Below, in pieces: positions 50,667-61,385 of a DNA stretch of 64,000 bases (position 1 is the stretch's first letter; each line of letters starts with the position of its first letter). The position numbers and the translations under genes were made by a program. The notes beneath the pieces were generated by a model that saw only the letters and a program-made list of their open reading frames with translations, did not search any database and was not told the DNA's origin. The stretch is from Arenimonas maotaiensis (GTDB taxonomy: Bacteria > Pseudomonadota > Gammaproteobacteria > Xanthomonadales > Xanthomonadaceae): assembly GCF_014638745.1 (NCBI RefSeq), contig NZ_BMFO01000002.1, forward strand, positions 372,001 to 436,000, in the 5' to 3' direction.

Positions 50667-51607
50667 TGGCCGAAGACGCTCGCCCGCCGGCGATCGCCGT
50701 CATGGGGCCGACGGCCTCGGGCAAGACCGCGTTCGCGGTCGAGTGGGCGCAACGGCTCGGCACCGAAATCGTCAGCGTCGATTCGGCGTTGGTCTACCGG
50801 CGGCTCGACATCGGTTCTGCCAAGCCGGACGCCGCCACGCTGGCCGTGGCGCCGCACCGGATGATCGACATCCGCGACCCGCACGAAACGTTTTCCGCCG
50901 CCGATTTCGCCGCCGAGGCCCTGCCGCACATGCAGGCGCTGTCGGCGGCCGGCAAGGTGCCGTTGCTGGTCGGCGGCACCGGCCTGTATTTCCGCGCACT
51001 GCTCGATGGCCTGTCCGATATGCCGGCGGCCGACCCGGCCGTGCGTGCGGCGCTGAACGCGCAGGCCGAGGTCGAGGGCTGGGCCGCGATGCACGCGCGC
51101 CTGCGCGAGGTCGACCCGGACAGCGCGGCGCGCATCCATCCGAACGACCCGCAGCGCATCCTGCGCGCGCTGGAGATCCACCGGGTGAGCGGCCGTAGTC
51201 GCAGCGACTGGCAGTCCGCGCCGCGCCGTTCGGTTTTTCCGTTCCGCATCCTGCCGGTGGTGCTGGCGCCGGCCGACCGCGCCGTGCTGCACGAGCGCAT
51301 CGTGCGCCGCTTCGACCAGATGTTGGCGCAGGGCTTTCTCGACGAGATGCGCGGCCTGATGGCCGATCCGCGCCTGCATCCGGACCTTCCCGCGATGCGC
51401 GCCGTCGGCTACCGGCAGGCTTGGCAGCACTTGGCCGGCGCGACCGATTTCGACACCTTCCGCACGCAGGCCATCGCCGCCACGCGGCAGTTGGCTAAAC
51501 GCCAGCTGACTTGGTTCCGCGGATCGCCGGATTCACGCTGGTTTGACCCACAGTCCGAAAAAGATGCGCTAGACTGTCATTTGCGGCGTTTCCTCGGCCG
51601 CGACTGA
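50666..51607 (+). CDS. miaA: tRNA dimethylallyltransferase MiaA
   Basis: A 313-residue enzyme that prenylates A37 of tRNAs reading UNN codons. The P-loop is GPTASGKTAFAVEWA near the N-terminus, followed by VSVDSALVYRRLDIGSAKP, HRMIDIRDPHE and LLVGGTGLYFRALLDGLSDM. The C-terminal block ATRQLAKRQLTWFRG is typical. It starts in a one-base overlap with putP and precedes hfq, the conserved miaA-hfq order. Confidence 0.95.
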   Translation: MAEDARPPAIAVMGPTASGKTAFAVEWAQRLGTEIVSVDSALVYRRLDIGSAKPDAATLAVAPHRMIDIRDPHETFSAADFAAEALPHMQALSAAGKVPLLVGGTGLYFRALLDGLSDMPAADPAVRAALNAQAEVEGWAAMHARLREVDPDSAARIHPNDPQRILRALEIHRVSGRSRSDWQSAPRRSVFPFRILPVVLAPADRAVLHERIVRRFDQMLAQGFLDEMRGLMADPRLHPDLPAMRAVGYRQAWQHLAGATDFDTFRTQAIAATRQLAKRQLTWFRGSPDSRWFDPQSEKDALDCHLRRFLGRD

Positions 51608-51646
51608 AAGCAACAATAAATAATCCTAAGAAAAACGGAGCGTCCC

Positions 51647-51904
51647 GTGACCAAATCGCAATCCCTGCAAGACCCCTTCCTGAACGCCCTGCGCCGCGAG
51701 CGCGTGCCGGTGTCCATCTTCCTGGTGAATGGCATCAAGTTGCAGGGCACCATCGAAAGCTTCGACCAATTCGTGGTACTGCTGCGCAACACCGTCAGCC
51801 AGATGGTCTACAAGCACGCCATCTCCACCGTGGTCCCGGCCCGCAACGTCCGCCTTGGTGGCCCGGCCGCGGATGAAAGCGCGGACGCCGGCGCCGACGA
51901 GTGA
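51647..51904 (+). CDS. hfq: RNA chaperone Hfq
   Basis: An 85-residue hexameric RNA chaperone that pairs small RNAs with mRNAs. The Sm1 block is [20 protein letters not shown] followed by [18 protein letters not shown], and the Sm2 block is [14 protein letters not shown]. The start is GTG 51647: ACGGAG lies six bases before it and no ATG is near. A short acidic C-terminal tail of about 16 residues follows the core. The usual hflX gene is absent downstream. Confidence 0.96.
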   Translation: MTKSQSLQDPFLNALRRERVPVSIFLVNGIKLQGTIESFDQFVVLLRNTVSQMVYKHAISTVVPARNVRLGGPAADESADAGADE

Positions 51905-51984
51905 CCGGCGCGGCGTCTTGAACTTCCGGGGCGCCGACCCCAAATCCAAGGGCAACGAGCAGGCATAAGGCCTCGGAGACAGCA

Positions 51985-53106
51985 ATGGCGTGGAATCAAC
52001 CCGGCAGCGGCAACAAGGAACCCTGGAAACGCAAAGGCTCCGGCAATCCGGTCGATGATTTCATGGCGCGCCTGAAGGACCAGCTCGGTCTCGGCGGCGG
52101 CAATGGCGGCGACCGGCCTTGGCTGAAGCCGGTGCTGGCGGTGCTGGCGGTGCTGGTGGTGTTCAACTGCTTCAAGCTCATCGACGAGCGCGAGCGCGGC
52201 GTGGTGCTGCGTTTCGGCAAGTTCGAGCGCCTGATGACACCGGGCGCCAACCTCAAGCTGCCCTGGCCGGTCGAGACCGTCACCGTGGTCGACGCCACAA
52301 AGGTCGAGACCCTGGAAGACACCGTCCGCGTGCTGACCAAGGACGAGAACATCGTCGACATCAAGCTCAACGCCCAGTACGTGATTTCCGATCCGCGTCT
52401 GTTCCTGTTCGGTTTCCGCGACGACGCGCTCGCCGCCGGCGGCATGCAGGGCACCGAGACCGTGCGCCAGGCCGCCGAAAGCGCGGTACGCGAGGTCATC
52501 GGCAACAACACCCTGGACACCGTGCTGTTCGACCGCGACCAGTTGATCGTGACCGCCAAGCAGCATCTGCAGGAATCGCTCGACCTGTACAAGACCGGCC
52601 TGCGCGTGACCCAGTTCAACCTGCCCGATGCGCGTCCGCCGGAAGAGGTCAAGAAGGCCTTCGACGAGGCCATCAGCGCCCGCGAGAAGAAGAACTCGAT
52701 CGTCAACGAGGCCAAGGCCTACGCCAGCAAGATCGTGCCGGAGGCTCGCGGTACCGCCGCCCGCATCAAGGCCGAGGCCGAAGGCTACCGCCAGGCCAGC
52801 ATCGCCAAGGCTATCGGTGATTCCGCCCGTTTCCGCCTGCTGGCCGACCAATACCGCAAAGCGCCGGAAGTGACCCGCAAGCGCCTGTACCTGGAAACCA
52901 TGCAGGAAGTGACGTCGCGCAATCCGAAAGTGCTGGCCGGCGGCAAGAACAACATCCTGTACCTGCCGCTGGGCGGGCAGGTGCCGGCCGCCGACAATCC
53001 GGCGGTGCGTCCGCCGGCGCAGACGCTGGTTCCGGCGGCGCTGCCGCCGGCGAACGAACGTTCCGGCCGCGGTGACGTCCGCCAGGGCCGCGAGGGAGGC
53101 AACTGA
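51985..53106 (+). CDS. hflK: FtsH protease modulator HflK
   Basis: A 373-residue SPFH/prohibitin-domain membrane protein. After a glycine-rich N-terminus (about 1-42) comes one transmembrane segment, LAVLAVLVVFNCFKL, then the SPFH domain with ERGVVLRFGKFERLMTPGAN. With HflC it forms a large complex around FtsH in the periplasm. GGAGA precedes ATG 51985. It lies 80 bases after hfq, without hflX, and overlaps hflC by one base. Confidence 0.94.
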   Translation: MAWNQPGSGNKEPWKRKGSGNPVDDFMARLKDQLGLGGGNGGDRPWLKPVLAVLAVLVVFNCFKLIDERERGVVLRFGKFERLMTPGANLKLPWPVETVTVVDATKVETLEDTVRVLTKDENIVDIKLNAQYVISDPRLFLFGFRDDALAAGGMQGTETVRQAAESAVREVIGNNTLDTVLFDRDQLIVTAKQHLQESLDLYKTGLRVTQFNLPDARPPEEVKKAFDEAISAREKKNSIVNEAKAYASKIVPEARGTAARIKAEAEGYRQASIAKAIGDSARFRLLADQYRKAPEVTRKRLYLETMQEVTSRNPKVLAGGKNNILYLPLGGQVPAADNPAVRPPAQTLVPAALPPANERSGRGDVRQGREGGN

Positions 53107-53978
53107 TGCGTAATCCGACCCCATTCCTGGCCGCCGGCGCGCTGGCCGTGCTGGCCCTGTTCGCCTCGGTGTACGTGGTCAACGAAAGCCAGACCGCCAT
53201 CGTGCTCAACCTCGGCAAGGTGGTGCGCAACGACGTACCGCCAGGACTGCACTTCAAAGTGCCGTTCGTCGAGCAGGTGCGCAAGTTCGACCGCCGCCTG
53301 CTGACCCTGGACGACAACCCCGAACGCTACTTGACCGCCGAGAAGAAGGACGTCGAGGTCGACTTCTTCGTCAAGTGGAAGATCAAGGACGTCACCACCT
53401 ATTACCGTGCCGCCGGCGGCGGCAACGAGGAGGCCGCGAAGCAGCGGCTGACCCCGATCGTGAAGAACGCCCTGCGCAACGACATCAACCAGCTGACCCT
53501 GCAACAGGTGGTGTCCAGCGGCCGCAACGAGCTGACCAAGCGCCTGCTCAAGCAGATCAACGCCGGCGCCGCCACGCTCGGCATCGAAGTGGTGGATGTG
53601 CGCATCAAGCGCATCAACTTCCCGCAGGACAGCCAGATCCTGGATTCGGTGTTCGACCGCATGAGCACCGAGCGCCAGCAGGTAGCCAACGCCCTGCGCG
53701 CCGAGGGCCAGGAGCTGGCCGAAAGCGTGCGCGCCGAAGCCGAGCGCGAGAGCCAGGTGATTTTGGCCGAAGCCCAGCGCGAGGCGCAGAAGGTACGCGG
53801 TGCCGGCGACAGCGAAGTGGCCCGGATTTCGGCCGCCGCCTACGGCCAAGACGCTGAATTCTATGCCTTCTACCGCAGTCTGGAGGCTTACAAGGCGTCT
53901 TTCGCCGACGGCAAGACCACCATGGTGCTGGATCCGGACTCGGAATACCTGAAGTACTTCGGCGGCGGCAAACGCTGA
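53106..53978 (+). CDS. hflC: FtsH protease modulator HflC
   Basis: A 290-residue SPFH-domain protein with a single N-terminal transmembrane segment (about 7-25, LAAGALAVLALFASVYVV). Motifs include NESQTAIVLNLGKVVRNDVP, GLHFKVPFVEQVRKFDRR and a long charged coiled-coil near ERESQVILAEAQREAQKVRG. Partner of HflK, with whose gene it overlaps by one base. The small DUF2065 gene often found between hflC and purA is absent. Confidence 0.94.
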   Translation: MRNPTPFLAAGALAVLALFASVYVVNESQTAIVLNLGKVVRNDVPPGLHFKVPFVEQVRKFDRRLLTLDDNPERYLTAEKKDVEVDFFVKWKIKDVTTYYRAAGGGNEEAAKQRLTPIVKNALRNDINQLTLQQVVSSGRNELTKRLLKQINAGAATLGIEVVDVRIKRINFPQDSQILDSVFDRMSTERQQVANALRAEGQELAESVRAEAERESQVILAEAQREAQKVRGAGDSEVARISAAAYGQDAEFYAFYRSLEAYKASFADGKTTMVLDPDSEYLKYFGGGKR

Positions 53979-54002
53979 CGCCACCCCCGTTTGCAAAGCG
54001 CG

Positions 54003-55367
<1,365 letters not shown>

Positions 55368-55391
55368 ACCGGGGGCGCCGCGCTTGAACGG

Positions 55392-55416
55392 AAAAACGGC
55401 CTGCGGGCCGTTTTTT
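55392..55416. terminator. Bidirectional terminator between purA and the Y-family polymerase
   Basis: ACGGCC and GGCCGT pair around TGCG, with A-run and T-run on the two sides. It serves the converging purA and polymerase genes; the polymerase stop lies at its edge. Confidence 0.9.
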
Positions 55417-56648
55417 CATGGATTGCCCCGCGTCGGGTCCTCGCGGCCGGGATCGGGGATGCGGTTGAACGCGATGCGCATCGGCGCGGCCGCGCTGCGC
55501 GCCGAGGCGTAGCCGATCTTCTGCGCGCCGAAACGCGCGTTGATGCGGTCGAGCACCGGATCCAATGGCGATGAGGCGTTCTGCCCGCCGGCGGCGAACA
55601 GGTCGTCGGTGGTGCCGATGCGTTCGCACAGATCCCACAGCACCACCGATACCGCCAAGGGCCGGCCATGCCGCGGCCGGTGCGCCAGCAGTTCGTCCAG
55701 ATGGCCGAGCAGGGTGCGGGTGTCGTCGCAGTCGTTGCAGTACGCGATTTCCTTCCAGCTCGGCGCGTCCAGGTATTTGATCTTGGCCTGCAGGCGGCGC
55801 GCCACCAGCTTGCCATGGCGCATGCGCGCGGCCGCCTTCTGCAACAGCTTCTTCAACACCGTTTCGGCGCCGGCCCCATGCCGGAGTTCGGGCGGCAGCA
55901 CATGCGAGTGGCTGATGCTCGAGGCGCCATGCGGCGCCGGTTCGGGCAGGTGTTCGCCGCGCAGACGGCGGTGGAAGCGGTCGCCCTCGACGCTGCCCCA
56001 GGCCTTGTGCAGCACCCGGATTGGTGCCGAGCACAGCTGCTCGACGCTACGGATGCCGAGCCGGTGCAGGCGCTTCTCCATCGCCGGGCCGATGCCGCAC
56101 AGGTCGCGCAATTCCAGTCGGTGCAATGCCCAGGGCAGATCGGCGGCCTCCAGAACGACCAGACCGTCGGGTTTCTGCATGTCGGTGGCGGTCTTGGCCA
56201 GGAACGCGTTCGGTGCGATGCCGATCGAGGCCCTGATGGCCGGGAATTCCGCCGCCAGATCGGCCTTGAGCGCGCGCGCGATGGCGATTGCATGCGCCCG
56301 TTCACGTTCGCGGCCGAGCAGCTCGCAGGCCATTTCGTCGATCGAGCCCACATGCGCCACCGGAATATGGCGATTGATCAGTTCAAGCAGACGGTGATGG
56401 TAGCCTACATACACCGCCGGCCGTGCCGGCACCAGCCGGATGCCGGGGCATAGCCGCTTGGCGTCGCGCACCAAGGTGCCGGTCTTCACGCCGTACCGCT
56501 TCGCCTCGTAGCTGGCCGCGATGCAGCAGGTGCTGTCGGCCATCACCGGCACCACGCCCACCGGTTTGCCGCGCAGCGCCGGTTCGTCCTGCTGCTCGAC
56601 CGAGGCGAAATACGAATTGAAGTCGATGAACAGGCTACGCAGTTCCAT
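55416..56648 (-). CDS. Y-family DNA polymerase (DinB/ImuB-like)
   Basis: A 410-residue translesion DNA polymerase-like protein. The catalytic carboxylates are present: D9 in LFIDFNSYFASVEQ and D104-E105 in GSIDEMAC. Also seen are ASYEAKRYGVKTGTLV and the helix-hairpin-helix block LCGIGPAMEKRLHRLGIRSV, so it may be active. The C-terminal little-finger region from about 235 is divergent. GGGAGG lies before ATG 56648. No umuD, imuA or lexA gene is adjacent, so regulation by DNA damage is not visible here. It could be Pol IV or a related lineage. Confidence 0.83.
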   Translation of the reverse strand: MELRSLFIDFNSYFASVEQQDEPALRGKPVGVVPVMADSTCCIAASYEAKRYGVKTGTLVRDAKRLCPGIRLVPARPAVYVGYHHRLLELINRHIPVAHVGSIDEMACELLGRERERAHAIAIARALKADLAAEFPAIRASIGIAPNAFLAKTATDMQKPDGLVVLEAADLPWALHRLELRDLCGIGPAMEKRLHRLGIRSVEQLCSAPIRVLHKAWGSVEGDRFHRRLRGEHLPEPAPHGASSISHSHVLPPELRHGAGAETVLKKLLQKAAARMRHGKLVARRLQAKIKYLDAPSWKEIAYCNDCDDTRTLLGHLDELLAHRPRHGRPLAVSVVLWDLCERIGTTDDLFAAGGQNASSPLDPVLDRINARFGAQKIGYASARSAAAPMRIAFNRIPDPGREDPTRGNP

Positions 56649-56729
56649 GCCGCCCTCCCGGTGCCGCGCGGGCGCCAGTCGCCCGTCATCCTGAAGTCTA
56701 GCCGGGCGGCTTCTCAGCGCCCGAGACGC

Positions 56730-58724
56730 TCAGTAACCCATACGGTCGATATGCGGCTGCAACGTGGCCATGTACGGCTCGAATTGCACACGGTAGTTCA
56801 GCCAGCGGTATTTCGAGCGTTGGTAAAGCGGTTCGGCGACCTGATGGTAGCTGTTGGTCTTGATTTGCTTCCGCTGTCCGACGGTGTCCCTGTGTTGCGA
56901 CATCCCTTCCTGCCAAGGCAGTCCGAGGAAGGCGCAGGTCTCCCGTAGAACGCCGTCGGGATCGCCGACGAGCGACTCGTAACGGACCCGGTGCACGCGC
57001 AGACCGGGCAGGGCGCCTTCAGCCAACTGCCATAGGCGCATCACACGGTCGTAGGTCTCCACCGCGGACGGCATGCGGGTGAAGTGGATCATGGCTTCGT
57101 TGACCGCGTAATGCTGCATGAAATTGCTGAGCACCACGTCGCAGGGATGACGTTCCGCGAACAGGAATCTCGCATTCGGGAACAGGCGGTGGATGAACGG
57201 CGCGTGGATGGTGCGGATCGGCATCTTGTCGATGACCAGCGCGTGCTCCGGCGTGCGCAGGCCATCGATCTGGCTACGGTACAGCGCGCGCAGCCGCTCG
57301 CGTCCGGTCCGGTCCAGGGTCGACAGCGCATCCGGATAATGGCCGGGCAGCCGGTCGAGCGCGAACGCCACGCGCTCCATGGTCGGTTTTTCCTCGATGG
57401 ACAATACCTGTCGATGGCCATCCAGCATCACGTCCAGCAACGTCGTGCCCGAGCGCGGGAAGCCGATCAGGAAGCAGAGGTCGTCGCCCAGGTCTTCGTC
57501 TTCGCCGCTGGCGGCGCAGGGTGCGCCCTTGGCCAGCCAGGCCTGCACGCGGTCCATCTGGGCTGGAAGCGCGGATTGATCGGTATTGCGTGCCCGTATG
57601 CTGGTCAGCGAAAGTTCGTTGCCCTTGGCATAGGCCTTGAACGCCTCGTCGTAGCGGCCGGTCCGGTCCGCCACCGTGCCGCACTCGTAATGATAGCTCT
57701 GCACGAGCCGCGGATTCATGCGGGCGGGATCGATTGCGCTCAGTATCCGCCAGGCGCCTTCATGGTCGCCGCGGCGTCGGTGCAACTTGGCGGATTCGAA
57801 CAGGATTCCGGAATCCGACGGCGTCGACGCCAAGCCTTCCCTGACCGCCTCTTCCGCCGCGTACAGGTCGCTCAGCAGTTCCAGCGTCGAAATCAGCTCT
57901 GCGCGCAGGTCGGCATCCTGCGGCGCCAGCGTCAGCGCCTTGCGGTAATAGTCCACGGCGGCATGCGTTTCCTGCAGCTCGCGCAGCAGGCTTCCCATGT
58001 GGCGCAGGCTCCGCGGCTGCGAGGGGTCTGCGGCGATGGACCGTTCGAAAGCGGCCTTGGCCTCGTCGAACTCGCGCAGGATGTGGTGGCAGATGCCGAG
58101 ATTCAGCAGGCCTTCGGCATGCGACGGATTGACGTCGAGCAGGGTGCGCAAGGTGCCGACGGCCGACATATTGTCGCCTTGTCCCATCTGCAGCAGGGCC
58201 AAGTTCAATAATGCCGATTGGTAGTCGGGCGCGATGGCGACGGCTTTCCGGTAGGCGGCTTCCGCCGCCTTGAAGTCGCGGCCCGCGCGCAGCACGTGGC
58301 CGAGGTTGTGCCAGGCTTGGCTGTAGCCCGGCGCGACCGCGACCGCGCGTTCGAACGCGCTTCTGGCTTCGCCGGCGGCACCGGCGTTGAACAGCGCGCG
58401 CCCCAGGTGGTTGAGCGCGAACGCGTTGTCCGGCTGCAGCGCGAGCGCCTTGCGTGCGATGGCCATGGCGCTGCGGGAGTCGCCGGCGAGCTGCGCCAGA
58501 GCGGCTTGGTCGATCAGGTCGTCGACGCTGCCGGATTTCGGCAGCGCCCGCATCAGGCCCGCCGCCTGGGCGTTCAGGCGTTCACCGACCAGGTGTTCGC
58601 GCAGCCAGTCGCCGAGATGGCGGTCGCCGCGGCGCGCCTCGGAGCAGGCCAAGGCCGTGGCGCCGTCGTAATCGCCCGCCGCCAGCATGGCGCGGGCCGT
58701 TTGCAGAACCGTATCGTCAGTCAT
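56730..58724 (-). CDS. TPR-repeat protein with C-terminal sulfotransferase domain
   Basis: A 664-residue fusion of tetratricopeptide repeats (roughly residues 35-400) with a sulfotransferase-like domain. Repeats include NAFALNHLGRALFNAGAAGE and SQAWHNLGHVLRAGRDFKAA. The C-terminal domain has the PAPS-binding loop FLIGFPRSGTTLLDVMLDGH and later FLFAERHPCDVVLSNFMQHY. Such proteins may sulfate proteins or carbohydrates; the substrate is unknown. No signal peptide is seen. It lies between the polymerase gene and the tRNA-Leu terminator, with no obvious partner. Confidence 0.82.
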   Translation of the reverse strand: MTDDTVLQTARAMLAAGDYDGATALACSEARRGDRHLGDWLREHLVGERLNAQAAGLMRALPKSGSVDDLIDQAALAQLAGDSRSAMAIARKALALQPDNAFALNHLGRALFNAGAAGEARSAFERAVAVAPGYSQAWHNLGHVLRAGRDFKAAEAAYRKAVAIAPDYQSALLNLALLQMGQGDNMSAVGTLRTLLDVNPSHAEGLLNLGICHHILREFDEAKAAFERSIAADPSQPRSLRHMGSLLRELQETHAAVDYYRKALTLAPQDADLRAELISTLELLSDLYAAEEAVREGLASTPSDSGILFESAKLHRRRGDHEGAWRILSAIDPARMNPRLVQSYHYECGTVADRTGRYDEAFKAYAKGNELSLTSIRARNTDQSALPAQMDRVQAWLAKGAPCAASGEDEDLGDDLCFLIGFPRSGTTLLDVMLDGHRQVLSIEEKPTMERVAFALDRLPGHYPDALSTLDRTGRERLRALYRSQIDGLRTPEHALVIDKMPIRTIHAPFIHRLFPNARFLFAERHPCDVVLSNFMQHYAVNEAMIHFTRMPSAVETYDRVMRLWQLAEGALPGLRVHRVRYESLVGDPDGVLRETCAFLGLPWQEGMSQHRDTVGQRKQIKTNSYHQVAEPLYQRSKYRWLNYRVQFEPYMATLQPHIDRMGY

Positions 58725-58773
58725 CGTCGCTTTCCTCGCAGACGTCCATTCTAGCGGTTGCTGCGGCTGGGCG

Positions 58774-58802
58774 AAAAAAAATCCCCGCCGATGGCGGGGA
58801 TT
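58774..58802 (-). terminator. Rho-independent terminator of tRNA-Leu
   Basis: Read on the minus strand, ATCCCCGCC and GGCGGGGAT pair around ATC and are followed by eight T. It lies nine bases after the tRNA 3' end. Confidence 0.93.
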
Positions 58803-58810
58803 CTTCGTAA

Positions 58811-58895
<85 letters not shown>

Positions 58896-59006
58896 AAGGT
58901 GCGTTTGAGTCGGCTATTGTAAGACAGGCTCCGGCCGCTTGTCAAAATTCTTTTTGCCGCCCTTGTCGATTCAGCAGGTTAAGGGTGGAGAGTGTAAGAT
59001 GGCGGC

Positions 59007-61379
59007 ATGAAGAAAACCCCCAAGAACAAGAACAAATCCGCCCTTCCGGCCTGGATGCCGGATTCGATGAAAAAGGCCGGCTCCGGCCAAGCCAAGAAAG
59101 CGCCGAAAGGCCCCGCCAAAGCCGCCGGCGGCCGCGGTAAACCCGGAAAATCGGCTGGCCCGGCATCGGGTGGCCGTTATGGCGCGACGCAAGACCCCCA
59201 TCATCGCCGCGAGGCCGGCAACTACGAGAATCCGATCCTGAGCCGGGAGGGCTTGCTGCAGTTCCTGCGCGACGCCGACGGCCCGCTGTCGCTCGACGAC
59301 CTGGCGAAGGCCCTGAAACTGACCGCCCCGGACCGCTACGAAGCCCTGCAGCGGCGTCTGCAGGCCATGGTGCGCGACGGCCAGTTGTTGCTGAACCGGC
59401 GCGGCGGCTACGCGCCGACGGCCGCCCTCGACCTGTTGGCCGGCACCGTGGTCGCGCATCCGGACGGCTTCGGTTTCGTCAAATTCGAGACCGGCGGCGA
59501 GGACGGCTTCCTGAATCCCAGCGAGCTGCGCAAGTGCTTCCACGGCGACCGCGTATTGGTCAATGTCATCAACCTCGATCACAAGGGCCGGCGCAACGTC
59601 GCCATCGCCGAGGTGCTGGAACGCCGGCATACCCGCATCACCGGCCGCTTCAACCTGCGTGCCGGCATCGCCACCGTGGTGCCGGACGACAAACGCCTGA
59701 TGCACGAGGTGCTGATCGGCCCGGACGACCGCAACGCGGCCAAGGACGGGCAGCTGGTGGTGGCCGAGATCACCTCGCCGCCGGAATCCGGCCGGCCGCC
59801 GATCGGCAGGGTGCTGGTGGTGCTGGGCGACACGCTGACGCCCTCGAAGGTGGTCGAGATGGCCATCTACGGCCACAACCTGCCGCATGAATTCCCCGAG
59901 CCGGTACTGCGCGAAGCCGACGCCGTGCCGGTCGACGTGCCGGCCGAAGACCTGGCCGGTCGGGTCGACATCCGCCATCTGCCGCTGGTCACCATCGACG
60001 GCGAGGACGCCAAGGACTTCGACGACGCCGTGTACTGCGAAGCCAATGCCGAGGGCTTCCGCCTGGTGGTGGCCATCGCCGACGTATCGCATTACGTGCG
60101 GCCCGGCAGCGCGCTCGACGACGAGGCCGTCAACCGCGGCACCTCGGTGTATTTCCCCGGATTCGTGGTGCCGATGCTGCCGGAGAACCTGTCGAACGGC
60201 ATCTGTTCGTTGAAGCCGAAAGTAGACCGCTTGTGCTTCGTCTGCGACATGCAGGTCGGCTTCGACGGACTGGTCACGCGTTCGCGCTTCTACGAGGCGG
60301 TGATGCATTCGCACGCACGCCTGACCTACAGCCAGGTCTGGCAGGTGGTCGGCGAGGGCGACGAGGCGCAGAAGACCGCGCTCGGCCCGCTGCTGCCTGC
60401 CATTGAACGCCTGCACCAGCTGTACGGCATCCTGGCCAAGGCGCGCGCCCAGCGCGGCGCCATCGAATTCGAGAGCGGCGAAGTCCGCTTCGAGCTGGAT
60501 GCCCGCGGCGAGGTCATCCGCGGCGGCCTGCTGGCCCGCAACGACGCGCACAAGCTGATCGAGGAATGCATGATCGCCGCCAACGTCGAGGCCGGCAAGG
60601 CCGTGCTGCGCGAGCAGGTGCCGGCGCCGTTCCGCGTGCACGACCGGCCGCCGGAATCGAAATACGCCGATCTGCTGGAATACCTGAAGGAGTTCTCGCT
60701 GAGTCTGCCGAGCTACGCCAAGGTGCAGCCCAAGGACTTCACCAACCTGCTGAAGAAGGTGCGTCAGCGGCCGGACGCCGCGCTGCTGGAGACCGTGCTG
60801 CTTCGTTCGCAGAGTCTGGCGGTGTACGGCACCGACAACAAGGGCCACTTCGGCCTGGCGCTGGAAGCCTACAGCCACTTCACCTCGCCGATCCGGCGCT
60901 ATCCCGACCTGCTGCTGCACCGCGCCCTGAAGAAAGCGCTGGTCTCGGCCAGTGACGGCGGCTTCCGCTACGAGGCCGAAGAGATGGCGCGTCTGTGCCT
61001 GGTGTGTTCGGAGAAGGAGCGCCGCGCCGACGAGGCCGAGCGCGAGGTCGACGAGCGCTACCGCAGCGCCTGGATGGCGCAGCACGTCGGCTCGCAGTTC
61101 GACGGCGTGATCAGCGGCGTCACCAGCTTCGGCCTGTTCGTCGAGCTGACCGATTCGAAGGTCAACGGCCTGGTGCACGTGACCCAGCTGCCGCACGATT
61201 ACTGGCACTTCGACCCGCTGCGCAAGACCCTGACCGGCGAGCGCAAGCGCATGTCGTTCCGCCTCGGCGACCCGATCCGGGTGCTGGTGCTGCGCGCCAG
61301 CGTCGAGGACAAGCGCATCGACTTCAAGCCGGTGTTCGCCGAAGCGGAAAAGAAGAAAAAGGCCTGGGCCGAGGAGTAA
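59007..61379 (+). CDS. rnr: Ribonuclease R
   Basis: A 790-residue 3'-5' exoribonuclease of the RNB family. A lysine-rich N-terminal extension (about 1-70) precedes a winged-helix-like region and cold-shock domains. The RNB catalytic aspartates lie in TIDGEDAKDFDDAVY, followed by VVAIADVSHYVRPGSALDDE. A C-terminal S1 domain contains FDGVISGVTSFGLFVELTDS. It degrades structured RNA and takes part in rRNA quality control. ATG 59007 has no well-placed ribosome-binding site, so the start is slightly uncertain. It is co-transcribed with rlmB. Confidence 0.95.
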   Translation: MKKTPKNKNKSALPAWMPDSMKKAGSGQAKKAPKGPAKAAGGRGKPGKSAGPASGGRYGATQDPHHRREAGNYENPILSREGLLQFLRDADGPLSLDDLAKALKLTAPDRYEALQRRLQAMVRDGQLLLNRRGGYAPTAALDLLAGTVVAHPDGFGFVKFETGGEDGFLNPSELRKCFHGDRVLVNVINLDHKGRRNVAIAEVLERRHTRITGRFNLRAGIATVVPDDKRLMHEVLIGPDDRNAAKDGQLVVAEITSPPESGRPPIGRVLVVLGDTLTPSKVVEMAIYGHNLPHEFPEPVLREADAVPVDVPAEDLAGRVDIRHLPLVTIDGEDAKDFDDAVYCEANAEGFRLVVAIADVSHYVRPGSALDDEAVNRGTSVYFPGFVVPMLPENLSNGICSLKPKVDRLCFVCDMQVGFDGLVTRSRFYEAVMHSHARLTYSQVWQVVGEGDEAQKTALGPLLPAIERLHQLYGILAKARAQRGAIEFESGEVRFELDARGEVIRGGLLARNDAHKLIEECMIAANVEAGKAVLREQVPAPFRVHDRPPESKYADLLEYLKEFSLSLPSYAKVQPKDFTNLLKKVRQRPDAALLETVLLRSQSLAVYGTDNKGHFGLALEAYSHFTSPIRRYPDLLLHRALKKALVSASDGGFRYEAEEMARLCLVCSEKERRADEAEREVDERYRSAWMAQHVGSQFDGVISGVTSFGLFVELTDSKVNGLVHVTQLPHDYWHFDPLRKTLTGERKRMSFRLGDPIRVLVLRASVEDKRIDFKPVFAEAEKKKKAWAEE

Positions 61380-61385
61380 CACGGA

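Noticed and set aside
53985-54002. Possible PurR-like site before purA (GTTTGCAA)
   Set aside because: Only one half resembles the PurR consensus; the other half does not match.
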